Below are positions 52,644-64,000 of a stretch of 64,000 nt of DNA, piece after piece. The DNA is from Paramacrobiotus metropolitanus. Lineage: Eukaryota; Tardigrada; Eutardigrada; Parachela; Macrobiotidae. Each line of letters starts with the position of its first letter. Position 1 is the first letter of the stretch. The stretch lies in the NCBI RefSeq assembly GCF_019649055.1, contig NW_026570307.1, positions 372,001 to 436,000 of the forward strand, given 5' to 3'. The notes beneath the pieces are model-generated. The model did no database searches. It was given only the letters and a program-made list of their open reading frames with translations, and was not told where the DNA came from. Both the position numbers and the translations under genes were made by a program.

Positions 52644-54477
52644 TCCAAAAGTGTTATATACCACTTTCCACAAAGCAGAGAACTAAGGTGGTAACAACAA
52701 ACCAACACATCGATAAAAACTAATTCAAATTAATAAGACTGACAACTCAAACTGGCCAAAGTTTATGAAGTGTCTCATACGGATAAGCGGTATAGAAGTG
52801 GATGCGCTTAATCAGGCACACAACTTCCGGTTCGCAATTCTTTTGGAGTTTTTCTTACTTTTGCTTTTCACGGTTCATGGATTATCTGCAGATAATAATT
52901 TACGCTAAATTATTCGTCTTCTATGATGGCGCTCGAGATTTTAAGTATAATCTGCGCTTTTGCAGATTTTATTAGTTATAACCGGGGTATCATGTTTAAA
53001 ATTGCTGATCGAGACTTATCAAATAAAGTGCTATAACCGAAGCTTCCCTGTAATGCGTTTTCTCTGCTGCCGACACGCGTGTCTGTGCTCTGATCCAATC
53101 CTGCTGGAGGGTTGGGATCTGAGTTATTCACCTAATTCGGTTCATTCTGTGCACTTAACGTCTCGTGCTCAGTACAGCAATTACAATTCCACTCTCGCAT
53201 GAAATCCATTGGAAATTGTAGCTGTGCCGCGTCTATGTTAGTGATGCAACAAGGTAAAATCAAAGTTTTTTATTTCGGATCTCAACAAATAATATCATCG
53301 CCGACTGCTTAATCAAATTTTTGAATTATAATTGTAAATGCGCATTTTCAGATTAGTTCTTATTTAAGTGTGAGGAACCTTCATGTGTACAGCGAAACTT
53401 ATACACTGATCCACAAATTTGCATACACTGTTGCACTACTTCATATAAATGTTTATTGAATGTTTATTTTACCATTACTGTGCTATAATATTTCACGAGT
53501 AAACAATTTATACAAGGCAACCATTATATTTATACATTAACGCACAGTATTTATAAAAGTTATGCTACGCAATCAAAATTTATCCCTGACGGTTCTTTTC
53601 CAAACCAATTAAACGGACATTGCAAATCGCGCCCGCACAAAATAAAAGTCAGAAATTCCAAAATGAGCTTGAAAACCCAAATCTAACTTACAACCTCCAG
53701 TCAAGTAAAACTTTTGACGATACTAATGTGTGCACTCGGGTTAAGACTTTGATCTGGACTAACAAGATTACTAAGGTTTATACTCGGTTATAAACTAAAA
53801 ACAGCACTCTGGTTAAGACTCTGGTTAAAAATACGGTCAACAGACGAATCAACTGTTTTGTTCGGCTTTAGCTTAACCCCTTTCGACAAACTGACTCTCG
53901 ATCTTTTTCTGCAAATCTTCTTCGGAACTATAACTCAAATAAACTTTCGCATTGAAAATGTCTTCATTTCTTTTTTATCTTCGTTTTTTTTTCATTAAGA
54001 ATACTGAAATCAACCTTTTCGTTGAAAATGCTTTTAGTAACATCTACGCAGGGGAAGGCGCATGATATACGTACATTTCGGAATAAGAACATAAGGGCAT
54101 AAAACTCTTCCGCATATACCAATTTTAGCATAGCACAATTTGGCTTAAAAAACAATTTTAACAAAGCTTGAAAAGTTAAAAAACATACTGGATTAAAAAA
54201 AAACTAAAGCCAGCCAAAAAAGCTAATAATCTTATGAACACCACGAAAATATATTCAGAAAACACAAGAAAAGCTAACAAAAACAAGTAAAATATAAAAA
54301 AACTTAGGAAAACATTCTAATGAGATTATAGATTAGAGCGTACACAAAAAAAGACAGTAGCATGCCGAATGTCTGTGTAGCGATTCAGCAAAATGTTTTG
54401 TACCAAATTTTCTCATGCCAAAGCGTCCGCGAAAAATTGTTTTTTCATAAGCATTTTGCAAAAAATAATTATGTGTA

Positions 54478-54683
54478 GCGAAACAGTTACGATTCCTGAA
54501 TTATTGAATGATATTTGGTGTACAAATAAAGATGTTCGTGTTAGCTTTAACGAGAGTGTTAACCCGAGTACTAATGCTAGTTTTGATCAACGTATAAACT
54601 TGAGTGGTGATACTAGTTCAAAGCATGGTCTTAACCCGAGTGCTCATAGTAGTGTTGGCAAAAGTTTCAGACCAACGGAATAA
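54478..54683 (+). other. short repeat-containing open frame inside the element
   Basis: An open frame (best ATG near 54470) encodes a Ser/Asn-rich stretch with imperfect repeats (SVNPSTNASFDQ; GLNPSAHSSVGK). The repeats reflect the DNA-level CTTAACCCGAGTG repeats. It is probably not a gene; I list it because it is the longest frame in the element. Confidence 0.2.
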
Positions 54684-55574
54684 TTGCATATAATACCTAT
54701 AATGCGTTCTAAAACAATTTTGCAACAATTTCCATTACATTTGAAACGCTCTGCTACTCGGCAGTGGAAGTATATAGTAGCGTAGCGCTAGCCTCTTTTA
54801 TTTCCAACATCAGCTAAAAACAAAAAAATATACATTTTTTTTCGAAATATTTAACCAGAAAAATGGTATGCTAAGATAACTTTTTATTTTCTGCTTTTTT
54901 TTCTCTAATAATCTTTCTCAATTGAAATATAACTGTTTGGTCAACGCATATTTAGTGTTTCAAGACAACAGATTTAGCAAACGTGCAGGATGAAAAATTG
55001 TTGTGAAAAATGACGGCGCAAAATTAAATGTGCAAACAATTCAAAACTCAGGCTTTAAATCCTCGTCATTAGTAATGTCGTATATTTTTTTGCAATTACG
55101 TCATTTCGTCATTTTCAGTTTCTAGTATTCCTTTGGTTTGCCAAAAAACAGATATTACAAAATAAAATGTATAATACCATTAAATTTTCTTTGAATTTTT
55201 AAATTTGAAGTTCTGTTATAGTGCCTAACTTCTGTTATAGTGTATTTCTGGCTGAATAAACTTCACTGGTGAACATAATAATAAATTCAATTAGGTTTAA
55301 AACATTTTGTGGACGGAGGAATTTTTGAGTTTTTGGGAGAAATAACCAGAGTTCGCAAACACTAAGCTATCTGAGGTTTGAAAACCTGAGTATAAATATT
55401 AGTTTTATCAGAGTATTATCAGAATTACTGATCTTAGTTTTAAGCGTAGTCTTAACCCGAGTGTTCATCTTAGTTCTGTCAAAAGTTTCTGCTGACAAAA
55501 AAATATGTTTTTTAACAGTGTTTTATGCTTAAAATTTTAGCTATTTGCAAACGTGTCCTGGCAAGCCGAAGCAT

Positions 55575-55779
55575 ATTACAAATGGAATGAGGTGTGCTTT
55601 ATCATCTTGATTTCACTACCGCTGTTGTAGGACTGGGGAGCATCATAATGAGCCTTTCCAGCAATATGTCCAACAATATTCCTTATGTAGTTTTCAGCAA
55701 AGAAATACAAAACTACGAAACCTTGTGGCTCAAGATCCACAAGCTACTGTTTCCATGTCGCTGAATTTTCATAAGGAAC
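55575..55779 (-). pseudogene. coding-like relic inside the element
   Basis: In reverse, one frame reads VPYENSATWKQ, a stop (TAG), then LVDLEPQGFVVLYFFAENYI and GHIAGKAHYDAPQSYNSGSE, ending at a stop. The TAG could instead belong to a splice acceptor (ACAGTAG). The composition is protein-like, unlike the surrounding AT-rich DNA. I do not recognise the family. Upstream frames are closed, so it is a decayed fragment or an isolated exon. Confidence 0.35.
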
Positions 55780-56299
55780 TTGTTTTTACGATATTGCTGC
55801 AGGTGCCAGTATTTCATATTATATTTTAGTTTTCCCGTGGTAAATTGGAACCTTTCGGATATCAGTGGATGTAAACATAAATTTTATCAAAAAAAGAACA
55901 TTGTGATAACTTGGATGACTTTTTTAAAACATTGATTACCTGATTGCGAAAACCGAATGCAACACACACCAAGAAACCACAAATTCCAATGGATGTCGAG
56001 ACGTGTACAGCTGTAAACACTGCTACTGAGCGCGAGACGCAAAGTGCGTAAAATGAACCGAATTAAGTGAATAACTCAGATCCCAACCCTCCAGCAGGAT
56101 TGGATCAGAGCACAGGCACGCGTTGCTGCCGACAAATAATGCGTCATCAAAATCCCAAAACAAAAACGCCGATCCATTTCAAATTTCGAAGTCACTTGTC
56201 AGAATCAACAGTTCAATAAGCAGTTATTTTCTATTTTTTACTGCTGTGTTTTATGTTACGCAGTTTATCGGCGAGAGTATATTTTCAACTTCCCAAGCA

Positions 56300-56879
56300 G
56301 ATTATTTCTCGAACGGCAGGTAAGCTGCTTCGGCGTCAGTTTAAGCGTGTTGTCAGTATGCAATCACTAATCACTTGACTAATGTTATGGAAAAATCCAT
56401 TGCTTTGGAGTAGGAATTTAACTTTATGTTTGAAAATCAGTAAAGATTCCTCCATTTTCTGATTTATGAAAACTTGTGTTCGGTGGCTGTTGTGTTAAGA
56501 CTTTGAAGCTTTAGGTAGTATAATGTGACTCTTTACAGTTATCATTTTGCCTGAGACTGGACTTGGGTATACTACTGTAGTGATATATTACGTATGTACG
56601 GTTTATGTTCTGTTATAGCGTGTGAAGCGCTCAGCGCTGAAGTTTTACATGTGATTGTATGTTTGATTTACAGTGATGGAGTACACACTGAGCGAAGGTA
56701 CCAAGGGCGACAAGGAACCCTTGCAGCGTGAAGATCCCGTTACAGATCCAGCCAAGTTTGGCGTGCATCCGCTGCCTCCGGAATCCATCGCCAGTACCCA
56801 AACTGGCGACAAGGTAACCGATATGCAGTCCACATCAATGGAGGAGAAACATCGGACGCAGCAAAGTAAACCTTACTGA
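56300..56879 (+). CDS. small hydrophilic disordered protein
   Basis: A 67-residue frame (ATG 56676, TGA 56877-56879) lies in an exon with a good acceptor (TTTACAG, 56674). A likely non-coding first exon ends at the donor AGGTAAGC (56319/56320). The protein begins MEYTLSEGTKGDKEPLQRED, has DPAKFGVHPLPPE, and ends MEEKHRTQQSKPY. It has no Cys or Trp and almost no hydrophobic runs, so it should be disordered and heat-soluble. I recognise no family. The clean exon and splice signals, against AT-rich flanks, support a real gene. Confidence 0.5.
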
Positions 56880-58436
56880 AGCCTCTGAACGAAGAGATAT
56901 GCTTGGTGGAATTTTGTTTTTTGTTCCCAAATTGACTGTTTTAGTGGATTAATTCTCATAACAGCATAGTATGTAAGCGAATGATGTTTTTAGTAGCTTT
57001 TTGGTTAATTGGAGAGATGTGATGATCTTCGTACTGGATCCATTGCAGTTGCCGTTTGTTGTTTATTAACTCGTTTTCTAACGACGTGAACCATCGACGA
57101 ATTTCAACAAAACACTGGAAATATATCCGGCTTTAAATAATTACAACTATTGTACAAACAGAAATATGACGCGTCATAACACCGCATAAAAACATATCCA
57201 TTAGGATATAAAATGTGCTGTGCTATGCAAAGAACAACATTCTGGAAGAACGCCATAATACTGACAAAAATAAAGCTAGTCTTCAAGACGTCGCTTTTTA
57301 TACTTTTGGCCCGAGCATGTTAAGCAGAAATCCTTCGTACATGCAGCTGAATCATGGGGCGCCTCCACAGGTTTCCTCATTGGAGGAACTTAATTTTTGG
57401 TGTTTTTCTAACTGATTTTTCTCCTTCTAAAGGATGATAAGAATGTCGAGGCTTTGGATATACCGCTTGTTGTAAGGGTGCATTCGGCTTCGTGGATACT
57501 CGATCCCCTAAAACAACCGGTAAAACCACAACGAGGTTACATGAACCGCATGTAAAATATGAAAACCTTGTATCTATACTTCGAATACTGCCTTATATGG
57601 GCTCCCCTTATATTACTCTCCCTTATCTGGGCTCCCGGCTAGTTAGCAATGCCCGTCAAATTATGTTTATCGGATTTATAGCAGAACCCTTTCCTACTGC
57701 TTTCAACCGGATTTACCAGTGAGCACACCAAAGAATTCCGAAATTTCACATCTGAATTTTATTTATATGTATTATTTATATATATATTTTTCATTAATTT
57801 CAACCAGATTTGCCAATGAACAAACTGAAAAATGCCGAAATTTCATATCAAAATATTTTTTTGATTATCAGATAAGTACTTTGAAATAAATCAAAATTTT
57901 CAGTCAGTTATAATACTGATACAGCTGCGAAAGTGTGAGTAATAACGTAACCGCCCATGTAGAGGGTTGCTCATATTGCCAGGGAGCCCAGATAAGGGAG
58001 AGTAATATAAGGGGAGCCAATATAAGGCAGTAATCGAAGTATAGTCTACACTACAAAGTCCACATAGTACAGCTCATAGAAAATAAAGTAAACATTTTTT
58101 ATCAGTTGCGAGTCTGATTGTGAAAGGATTATGAAACGTCTTCCATGAAATATTAAAGCTAACTGGGCAAACGTCTTCCATTTTGCGCGCATGCTCTGCG
58201 CAGTGTTTTACGTCGTCAAGCGACTTCTGCAAAAATTGTTTTATACGACATCATCATATAAAATATTTTGATTAACAATAAGGATCAAACAAGCATGATG
58301 GTTATGACCGGGCAATTTTCTCATAGTACGAGTGCAGGCGCATGCCGCAGATATATGTAACAGACTATGATAATTTCAGTATACTATGATTTTACTCTGC
58401 ACAAACTCTGCCCTTTTCCTACTCATCCGAATGCAT
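56880..58436. other. intergenic with a MITE-like element
   Basis: No supported gene is seen here. The 471-bp MITE-like element at 57574-58044 is listed separately. Confidence 0.4.
57574..58044. mobile_element. MITE-like element with 63-bp terminal inverted repeats
   Basis: 57574-57636 and 57982-58044 are inverted repeats with two mismatches over 63 nt. Inside, 57708-57767 and 57804-57860 are diverged direct repeats (AACCGGATTTACCAGTGA against AACCAGATTTGCCAATGA). There is no coding capacity. Structure and size are those of a MITE. Confidence 0.85.
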
Positions 58437-60005
58437 TCAACGTCGTTTGCCGGGTACATAATCAACTTAGAACTTCCACAATAAAGTACTGGTAACCAGT
58501 AAGGATCACTTACCGTGTTTAAAGTCAGATCTGCGCGGATCGACATATCGAAGTGGAGGCGCTTCGATACTAATACTGCTTTTGGCTCTGCTGGCTCTAT
58601 TGGCAACGCCGGCTGCTAGAGCCTCCAAACGCATAATCACTTCATCTTCCCCATCAACACGTTGACTATCATCCAGACAGTCGTCGTTGTTATCATCGAA
58701 GATGGCCCAATCCACTGCCGGTGAGTTGTCCTCGCCCTCATATTTTTTTATAACGTTCTTTAGCCTTGAGGAAAGCCGCACGGCCCAACCGCTCTCGTAG
58801 AACATGCTAGTTTCGTTCTCTTCGTTAATCTCCGTTTCCTCCGCACGGTCACATCGCAATACAGCGGGTCGGCATTTGGACGCTTTGGAGTCTGCTTTCT
58901 TTTTTCTTTTACGTGAATTCGCCGGCACATGTTTCCGATCCAGTTCTGCGTCGGGCGTCGATCGTTCGGTGAATTCTTTTATAAGTCCCAATAATTCGTG
59001 CACCATTTGCAGCAGTTTGGTTACCGCCAGCGAAATCTTGGCGTCAGGCATTCCTTCCATTATCATCGTATTATCATCCTCAGACACAGGCGTTTCAGAC
59101 GCTAAACGAACAAAAAAAAATAAGCCTTTATACCTCGCAAACGTACATACTCGTACTTTAATTTCAAAACTGTTACTGGGCTTTCAACATACTCGTACTA
59201 AACACGGGCTAGATAACTGGACGAAATAAACAGCGACAAGACGTGTGTAAGGGTTTAGCCGCTTAGTACGAGAAATACAATAAATTCGCGAGAAACGAAT
59301 TCGCAGACAATAAAAAATTTGTTTTTGTATCAATAGTGAAAATCAGGAAATACGAGTACGATGAACAAAATGTTTAAGAAAAGTATTCTTTCACTAGTTA
59401 ATCAAAATGATTGCAAAGCTTCTTTCAGTATAGTTGGATTTATTCGAAAATTAATTTAAATGCATCTTAATGGTAGCCTGCACAGGGCACACATACGATT
59501 ACGCGCGCATATTCGATTCATAGACATTACCGCGACAATCAGTTAGGGACGAGGTATCCGAGAACGCACGGATAGGTGGAGCATTACAAGGCTGCTGAAA
59601 ATCCACAACACTGCCAGTGTCTTCCAGTTGTAGGTGTCTCTTCATAGTGGCCATCTCCGATTCCAAAACAGCGATCTTTGAAGCACACTCGCAGTGCGCC
59701 ACAGGTTTTTCACTTTTCTGGCATTCCTGAGTATTCGCTGCGATCTGCTTGGCGACCTCACTGCGGACTGCGCTCATCAGCGCCGTATCAATCAGAGATT
59801 CGCCTTGCTCTTCCGAATTTAACCCACTCAGTAGTCGATTTTCCTTCTCCGACTCCAAAGCTGCTTGCTTCGCAGCGTGGTTTGCTGCGATCTGCGTGGC
59901 GACTTCATTGCGGATTATCACGCTTATGACGCTTATCAGCGTAGTATCTAACACGGACGCGCGTTGTTCTGTCGGAATTGACTCGCGCAGCAGTTGACCA
60001 TCCAT
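58437..60005 (-). CDS. unrecognised coiled-coil protein related to the BLM N-terminus
   Basis: Three exons (60005-59531, 59101-58514, 58465-58437) join in frame to 363 residues. The N-terminal half holds two related heptad-like units: RNEVATQIAANHAAKQAALE and RSEVAKQIAANTQE, then IAVLESEMATMKRHLQLED. The C-terminal half is charged (NSRKRKKKADSKASKCR; FDDNNDDCLDDSQRVDGEDE) with a likely nuclear signal, and ends YVPGKRR. The first exon resembles the first exon of BLM next door (RGEIEAEVAKQVAKQL; IAALETEISLLKKRFTQE; both then SPAPWFSDTS or APPIRAFSDTS). It looks like a partial duplicate of the BLM N-terminus with its own C-terminal part. An upstream 5' UTR exon is possible (acceptor near 60097). 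Confidence 0.65.
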
Positions 60006-60658
60006 CCTCAAATCCGTACGCGAAAAATTATCCAGAAAAACATTTGATAAAAACGATAATCGCAGACTCGCTGTGTTCTCTGAAGTTCTGCATTCTAAAA
60101 AGAATCTCAAAATTCCTAAAACTTTTGTAAGACATGAGAAACTTCATAAAAACCAAGAACCACACGTACAATTGCGTTAACTATAGGATGCCGCTCCCCG
60201 AGGTGGTAAGTATAATCGCTGAAGTATTTACCTGTTTCCGTTGCACAGGATAAGCGTTGATAAACAGGTTGCTTCGTGCAGAGTCAGCATAGTGGCTGAC
60301 TGTGAGAGTGGAGACATCAGCGGGCGCTTTTTGTGCCAGATCGGACCTACCTGCACTTTGCAGTTTTTGATTTATGAATTACTATTACTGTTGATTATTA
60401 TCATAATTGTTTATGAATTCTACATCTTCAGGAACCTTTGTATTTTTAGTACGAGGCATATGTTTTTTTACCATGGAAATCCGCTGAATGATGAAAATTA
60501 GTACTTCTAGCTTTTTTGTTGTGAAGGCCAAAAGTGCTCTGGCTCGACTGGCTGTTTTCAGCATCTTTGCACTTTACTTAGTCTTTACTTATTGGTTTTA
60601 CTGCGTACTTCAAATGGGTGATGGTTCCTGAATCCTGCAGTATTTCAAATTACTTACC
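60006..60658. promoter_or_regulatory. bidirectional promoter region between the coiled-coil gene and BLM
   Basis: 653 bp separate the two start codons. No TATA box is evident. It may include a non-coding first exon for the minus-strand gene. The BLM start has a strong context (TACCATGG). Confidence 0.45.
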
Positions 60659-63600
60659 ATGGACGCTAAATTGTTGAACACCATCCGAGGTGAAATTGAA
60701 GCTGAAGTTGCAAAACAAGTTGCAAAGCAGCTCGCAGCCCATCAGGCACGAATTGCAGCATTGGAAACTGAAATAAGTCTTTTGAAGAAACGCTTCACCC
60801 AAGAGAATCCGAGTTCTTCGGAGAGTATTCGCAAATCTTCTCCCGCTCCGTGGTTCTCCGACACGTCCCCACAGCTTCAGGATGACGATGCTTTTGGTCA
60901 TGAGATTCGAGAGGAATCCCCTGACACGGCCAACGAAAATAATGTATGGCGCCAGTCGGACAACGATTTGTTAGCTGATTTTGAGGATGAGATGGACTAC
61001 AGCGAGCCTGCGAAACCCATGATGACGTCCGTGCTTGCTAGACCGAAAAGCCCCTTGAAACCCGTGCAATTGTCCCGTGCAAGTACGTTTTATTTTTCGA
61101 AATATGTTTGTTAACTTCATCAGCGTTATGCTGATTCTCTGCGCCATTAAAATTGGGAGAACTGAGATGGTCATTTATGTCATTTTTGTTAAAATTTAAC
61201 GTTAATAGTAATTTTCGTTTTTTCTTAAGAAGGTATTGGAATAATTTACGGTTGTCAGAATTTTTGCTGACTGTTCGGTAAAATAATTCAAAATAAGCAG
61301 GTATGTGAAAACGAAGCATGACAGTTTACAGAACGAGCGTATCTTCTTTATACTCATATAAATTATAGAAGTAGTGATTTTCTAATACTACATTCTTGTT
61401 CGTATTTTAAATTTTGCACTGAAATGCGCAAACTGGTGAAATTTATGGCTTCTGATATTGTTCCAGCTTAATGATTTCAGTCAATTTGATGTCGACATCA
61501 ATAATTTTTGTTGGTAATAAGCTGTTAATGTAAATATATAATTATGCTTGGTAATAAGCTACCGGTCGCGATTTTTCGCTAAGGAATTACGCGGAAAATT
61601 GCCTTTTACACATTTTAGATTCGGACATTCATGTGTCCTTTGGTAGTACGTTGTCTTCGACGTGCACCACATGGAATAGGCCTGTATCAACGGGATCGTC
61701 TAAACCAGGTAAAGTCGAATATTTCCACCTAATTCAATCGTTTCTTTTTAATTATATACTTTCTTTCATTAATTATATTCTGCAAATTAACAGATACGAA
61801 TGTGAGCACTAATGGCACCATGTCCAGGATGTCGTACACATCATCTGGTTATGCATCGTCTTTCCCATCTACTGTCTCAAGCAACAACACTAACTCCACA
61901 CCTATATCGGGTCCGTGTAATTTCGGCATTTGTAGCTGTAAATAAGCAATTATTATCATTTTTTACAGGCTGTAGATAAAATAATTGGTTGTAGCTCTAC
62001 TGGTGTTTTAGAACTGCAATATTAAGCTTACGCGATTCCAATGTTCCACTACGTTCTTAAGGTTAACCTCGACCGATGGCGAATGAGGAAAGCCTTGCGA
62101 ATATTTTTCTACGAGTTTAACGTCGTTTTCTCAATAAGAATGATGATCTGAAAAGCGGTTTGCTTCATTTGTAGCAGAATTCTGAACCAGTCGTGTTTTG
62201 TTACAGCGTCAGATATTTCCGATATGCCGCCCACTCCTCATGAAGAGGAATGGCTTCCTTGGGACGGAATGGATGGTATCGACATGAACGATTACGATGG
62301 TGCCCGTTTTGAACCCTCATCTCCCGCTCCGAATCCCCCTCCACCACCTTTAGCATCCGTTGACCGCCGTCTTAGTGTCATCACGCTGTCGGAGTCACCT
62401 TTACACAGGACCCCGGCTCCTCTTTCATGCAAGACAATATTTGTCTCTCCGAGTCCCGAGACATCACCGCAGAAGCCGAATGGACCGGCGGCTGTCCTTC
62501 CCAGTCCCCTCTCTCGGCCGGATACATCGGTGTCAGTTCTGAACACCTCTCTGCTATCTCAGCACGGTAAATTTAAAGGCAATTTCCGTGATGACGGCTC
62601 ATCTGGGCGCTACGAGAAGGACTTCAGTCACACGCCGAAAATGCGTGCGGTCTTCAAGGCCACTTTTGGACTGCGTACATTCCGCACCAATCAACTGCAG
62701 GCTGTCAATGCGGCCTGCCTAGGCGAGGACTGCTTTATTCTGATGCCAACCGGTGGCGGGAAGAGTCTATGTTATCAGCTGCCGGCGCTGGTCAGCGGTG
62801 GGGTGACCGTCGTGGTCTCGCCGTTGAAATCGTTGATTCAAGATCAAGTGCACCATCTCAGTGTGCTGCGGATCAACGCCAAGGCTCTCTCTTCCGACAC
62901 ACCCAGCGGCGAGCAGAACGAGATTTATCAGGATCTTAACAGCCCCAAACCGAAGATCGCTTTGTTGTATTTAACACCGGAAAAACTTTCAGAGAAGTAT
63001 GGTGCCAAGATCCGTGCGGCACTGATGACGGCGCATGGGAATGGTCAGCTGACGCGGTTTGTCATCGATGAAGCGCACTGTGTCTCGCAGTGGGGACATG
63101 ATTTTCGACCGGAGTATAAACAATTGTGTGGTTTGCGCACACTGTTCCCCGCTGTGCCCATGATGGCGTTAACCGCCACAGCCAGTCCGCGTGTACGCGA
63201 GGATATCTTGAAACAGTTGGGAATGAAGAATCCAAAGTGGTTTATGCAGAGTTTCAATCGGACCAACTTGAAGTACGAAATTCAGAATAAAAATCCGAAG
63301 GCGGCGTTTGACCAGATGGTGAAACTGATGCAGGACGAGTTTAAGAACGCATCGGGAATCATCTACTGTTTAGCGCAGCGAGATTGCGAGACATTGGCGA
63401 ATCAGTTATCGAATCAGGGCATTAATGCGGTACCCTATCATGCTGGACTGGACAAAGATTTACGCGCGGAGACCCAGCGAAATTGGATGCGCAATACAAC
63501 GCGTGTTGTGTGCGCCACCATTGCATTTGGTAAAATTTTTCTCAGATTAGTTTATTTGGTTTCGCTTAAAAAATTGAAAAGCAACTTAACCAGCGCAAAA

Positions 63601-64000
63601 TCAAAATTATTCTTAATTGTTAATTTCGCTGATTTAATTACATATTTAAAATCGTTTCGGGCTTAATGCGTTTGACTTCGCCACATATTTACTTATTAGT
63701 ATTCATTGTAATTTGTAGCATAATACTACAACGGCAACTTCCAAGCTGCCACTAGTGGAGTGGGTTAATCCACCCTTACCACGATAAACGAGGTTTGATG
63801 GTTCGTCGGTGATCTTACGATGTTAGCGAATTTCCCAAAAATCAATTATGCAACTACGAACATGTTAACCGATGCCGGCGCGATAGTCAAAGTGCACGCA
63901 CATTTGTAATCAGCAGAAAAGTCATTGGGGAAGAGCAAGGGCAAGGGCAAGAGTAAGAATGATTTCAGAACATTCAGACAATCTCAGAAGTCTAGAAAAT
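60659..64000 (+). CDS. BLM: BLM RecQ helicase, 5' part (cut by the window end)
   Basis: Four exons are visible (60659-61082, 61619-61708, 61794-61910, 62207-63529), 651 residues in frame; the next exon lies beyond 64000. The N-terminus is a coiled coil, then acidic and Ser/Pro-rich disorder. The RecQ core opens with FGLRTFRTNQLQAVNA (motif 0). It continues LMPTGGGKSLCYQLPA (Walker A), VVSPLKSLIQDQV, LLYLTPEKLS, FVIDEAHCVSQWGHDFRPEY (DEAH box), ALTATASPRV and SFNRTNLKYEI. GIIYCLAQRDCETLANQL, VPYHAGLDKD and VVCATIAFG close the visible part, before MGIDKP of motif V. BLM is the RecQ branch that fits best (versus RecQ1/4/5, WRN). With Topo III it dissolves Holliday junctions. RQC and HRDC domains are out of view. 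63530-64000 is intron. Confidence 0.92.

Larger units (their letters stand above)
53071..56133. mobile_element. foldback-type non-autonomous element with long inverted ends
   Basis: The ends 53071-53173 and about 56028-56133 are inverted copies; 53083-53131 and 56067-56115 match perfectly (49 nt). A second inverted pair lies further in: 53705-53749 against 55449-55493, each about 635 nt from its end. So the inverted ends are probably some 700 nt or more, decayed inside. The interior is AT-rich and lacks a transposase frame. The motif CTTAACCCGAGTG recurs (near 54632 and 55451, and inverted near 53733). Target duplications were not identified. Flanks 52644-53070 and 56134-56300 show nothing else. 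Confidence 0.7.

Noticed and set aside
52960-53202. 80-codon frame across the left end of the foldback element
   Set aside because: It crosses the boundary of the inverted end, so the frame is a chance product of the insertion.

Overview
This is a gene-dense nuclear segment of a small-genome invertebrate. The reasons are spliced genes with consensus GT..AG introns (some only 56-62 nt long), metazoan-only families (Maelstrom, Vasa, CDK5, BAF60, BLM), and protostome neuropeptide signalling (an allatostatin-C-type receptor and a CCHamide-like precursor). A tardigrade or similar compact ecdysozoan fits, but the species cannot be proven from this window. I rebuilt the gene models by hand from splice signals. 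For nearly all of them the summed exon lengths are an exact multiple of three, and several totals match the family length (BAF60 516 aa, CLP1 424, VPS25 179, CDK5 297, ATG5 269).

Layout, left to right: a Rap1/TERF2IP-like Myb protein running off the left edge (-); an unrecognised membrane protein with two related halves (+); a BTB-BACK protein without a PHR domain (-); a LanC-like protein (-) with a near-perfect hairpin in an intron; a small acidic protein with a SUMO-interaction-like tail (+); CDK5 (-); two adjacent perfect palindromes; SMARCD/BAF60 (+) tail-to-tail with an allatostatin-C receptor-like GPCR (-) that has a 19-nt exon; a secreted His-rich protein (+); CLP1 (+); a CCHamide-like neuropeptide precursor (+); and a catalytically dead astacin (-).

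The right half begins with Maelstrom (-) and Vasa (+), two germline/piRNA genes set head to head about 700 bp apart. Then come a superaquaporin (+), VPS25 (+) and ATG5 (-). A roughly 3 kb foldback-type element with inverted ends, a small disordered protein gene and a 471-bp MITE-like element follow. The window ends with another head-to-head pair: an unrecognised coiled-coil gene (-) and BLM helicase (+, cut by the right edge). Their N-termini look like copies of the same coiled-coil module.

The most interesting points are the Maelstrom/Vasa pair, the SRFG-repeat Vasa with in-frame micro-exons, the pseudo-astacin with all zinc ligands lost, the CCHamide-like peptide without its amidation glycine, the BLM-neighbour paralogy, and several fresh inverted repeats.
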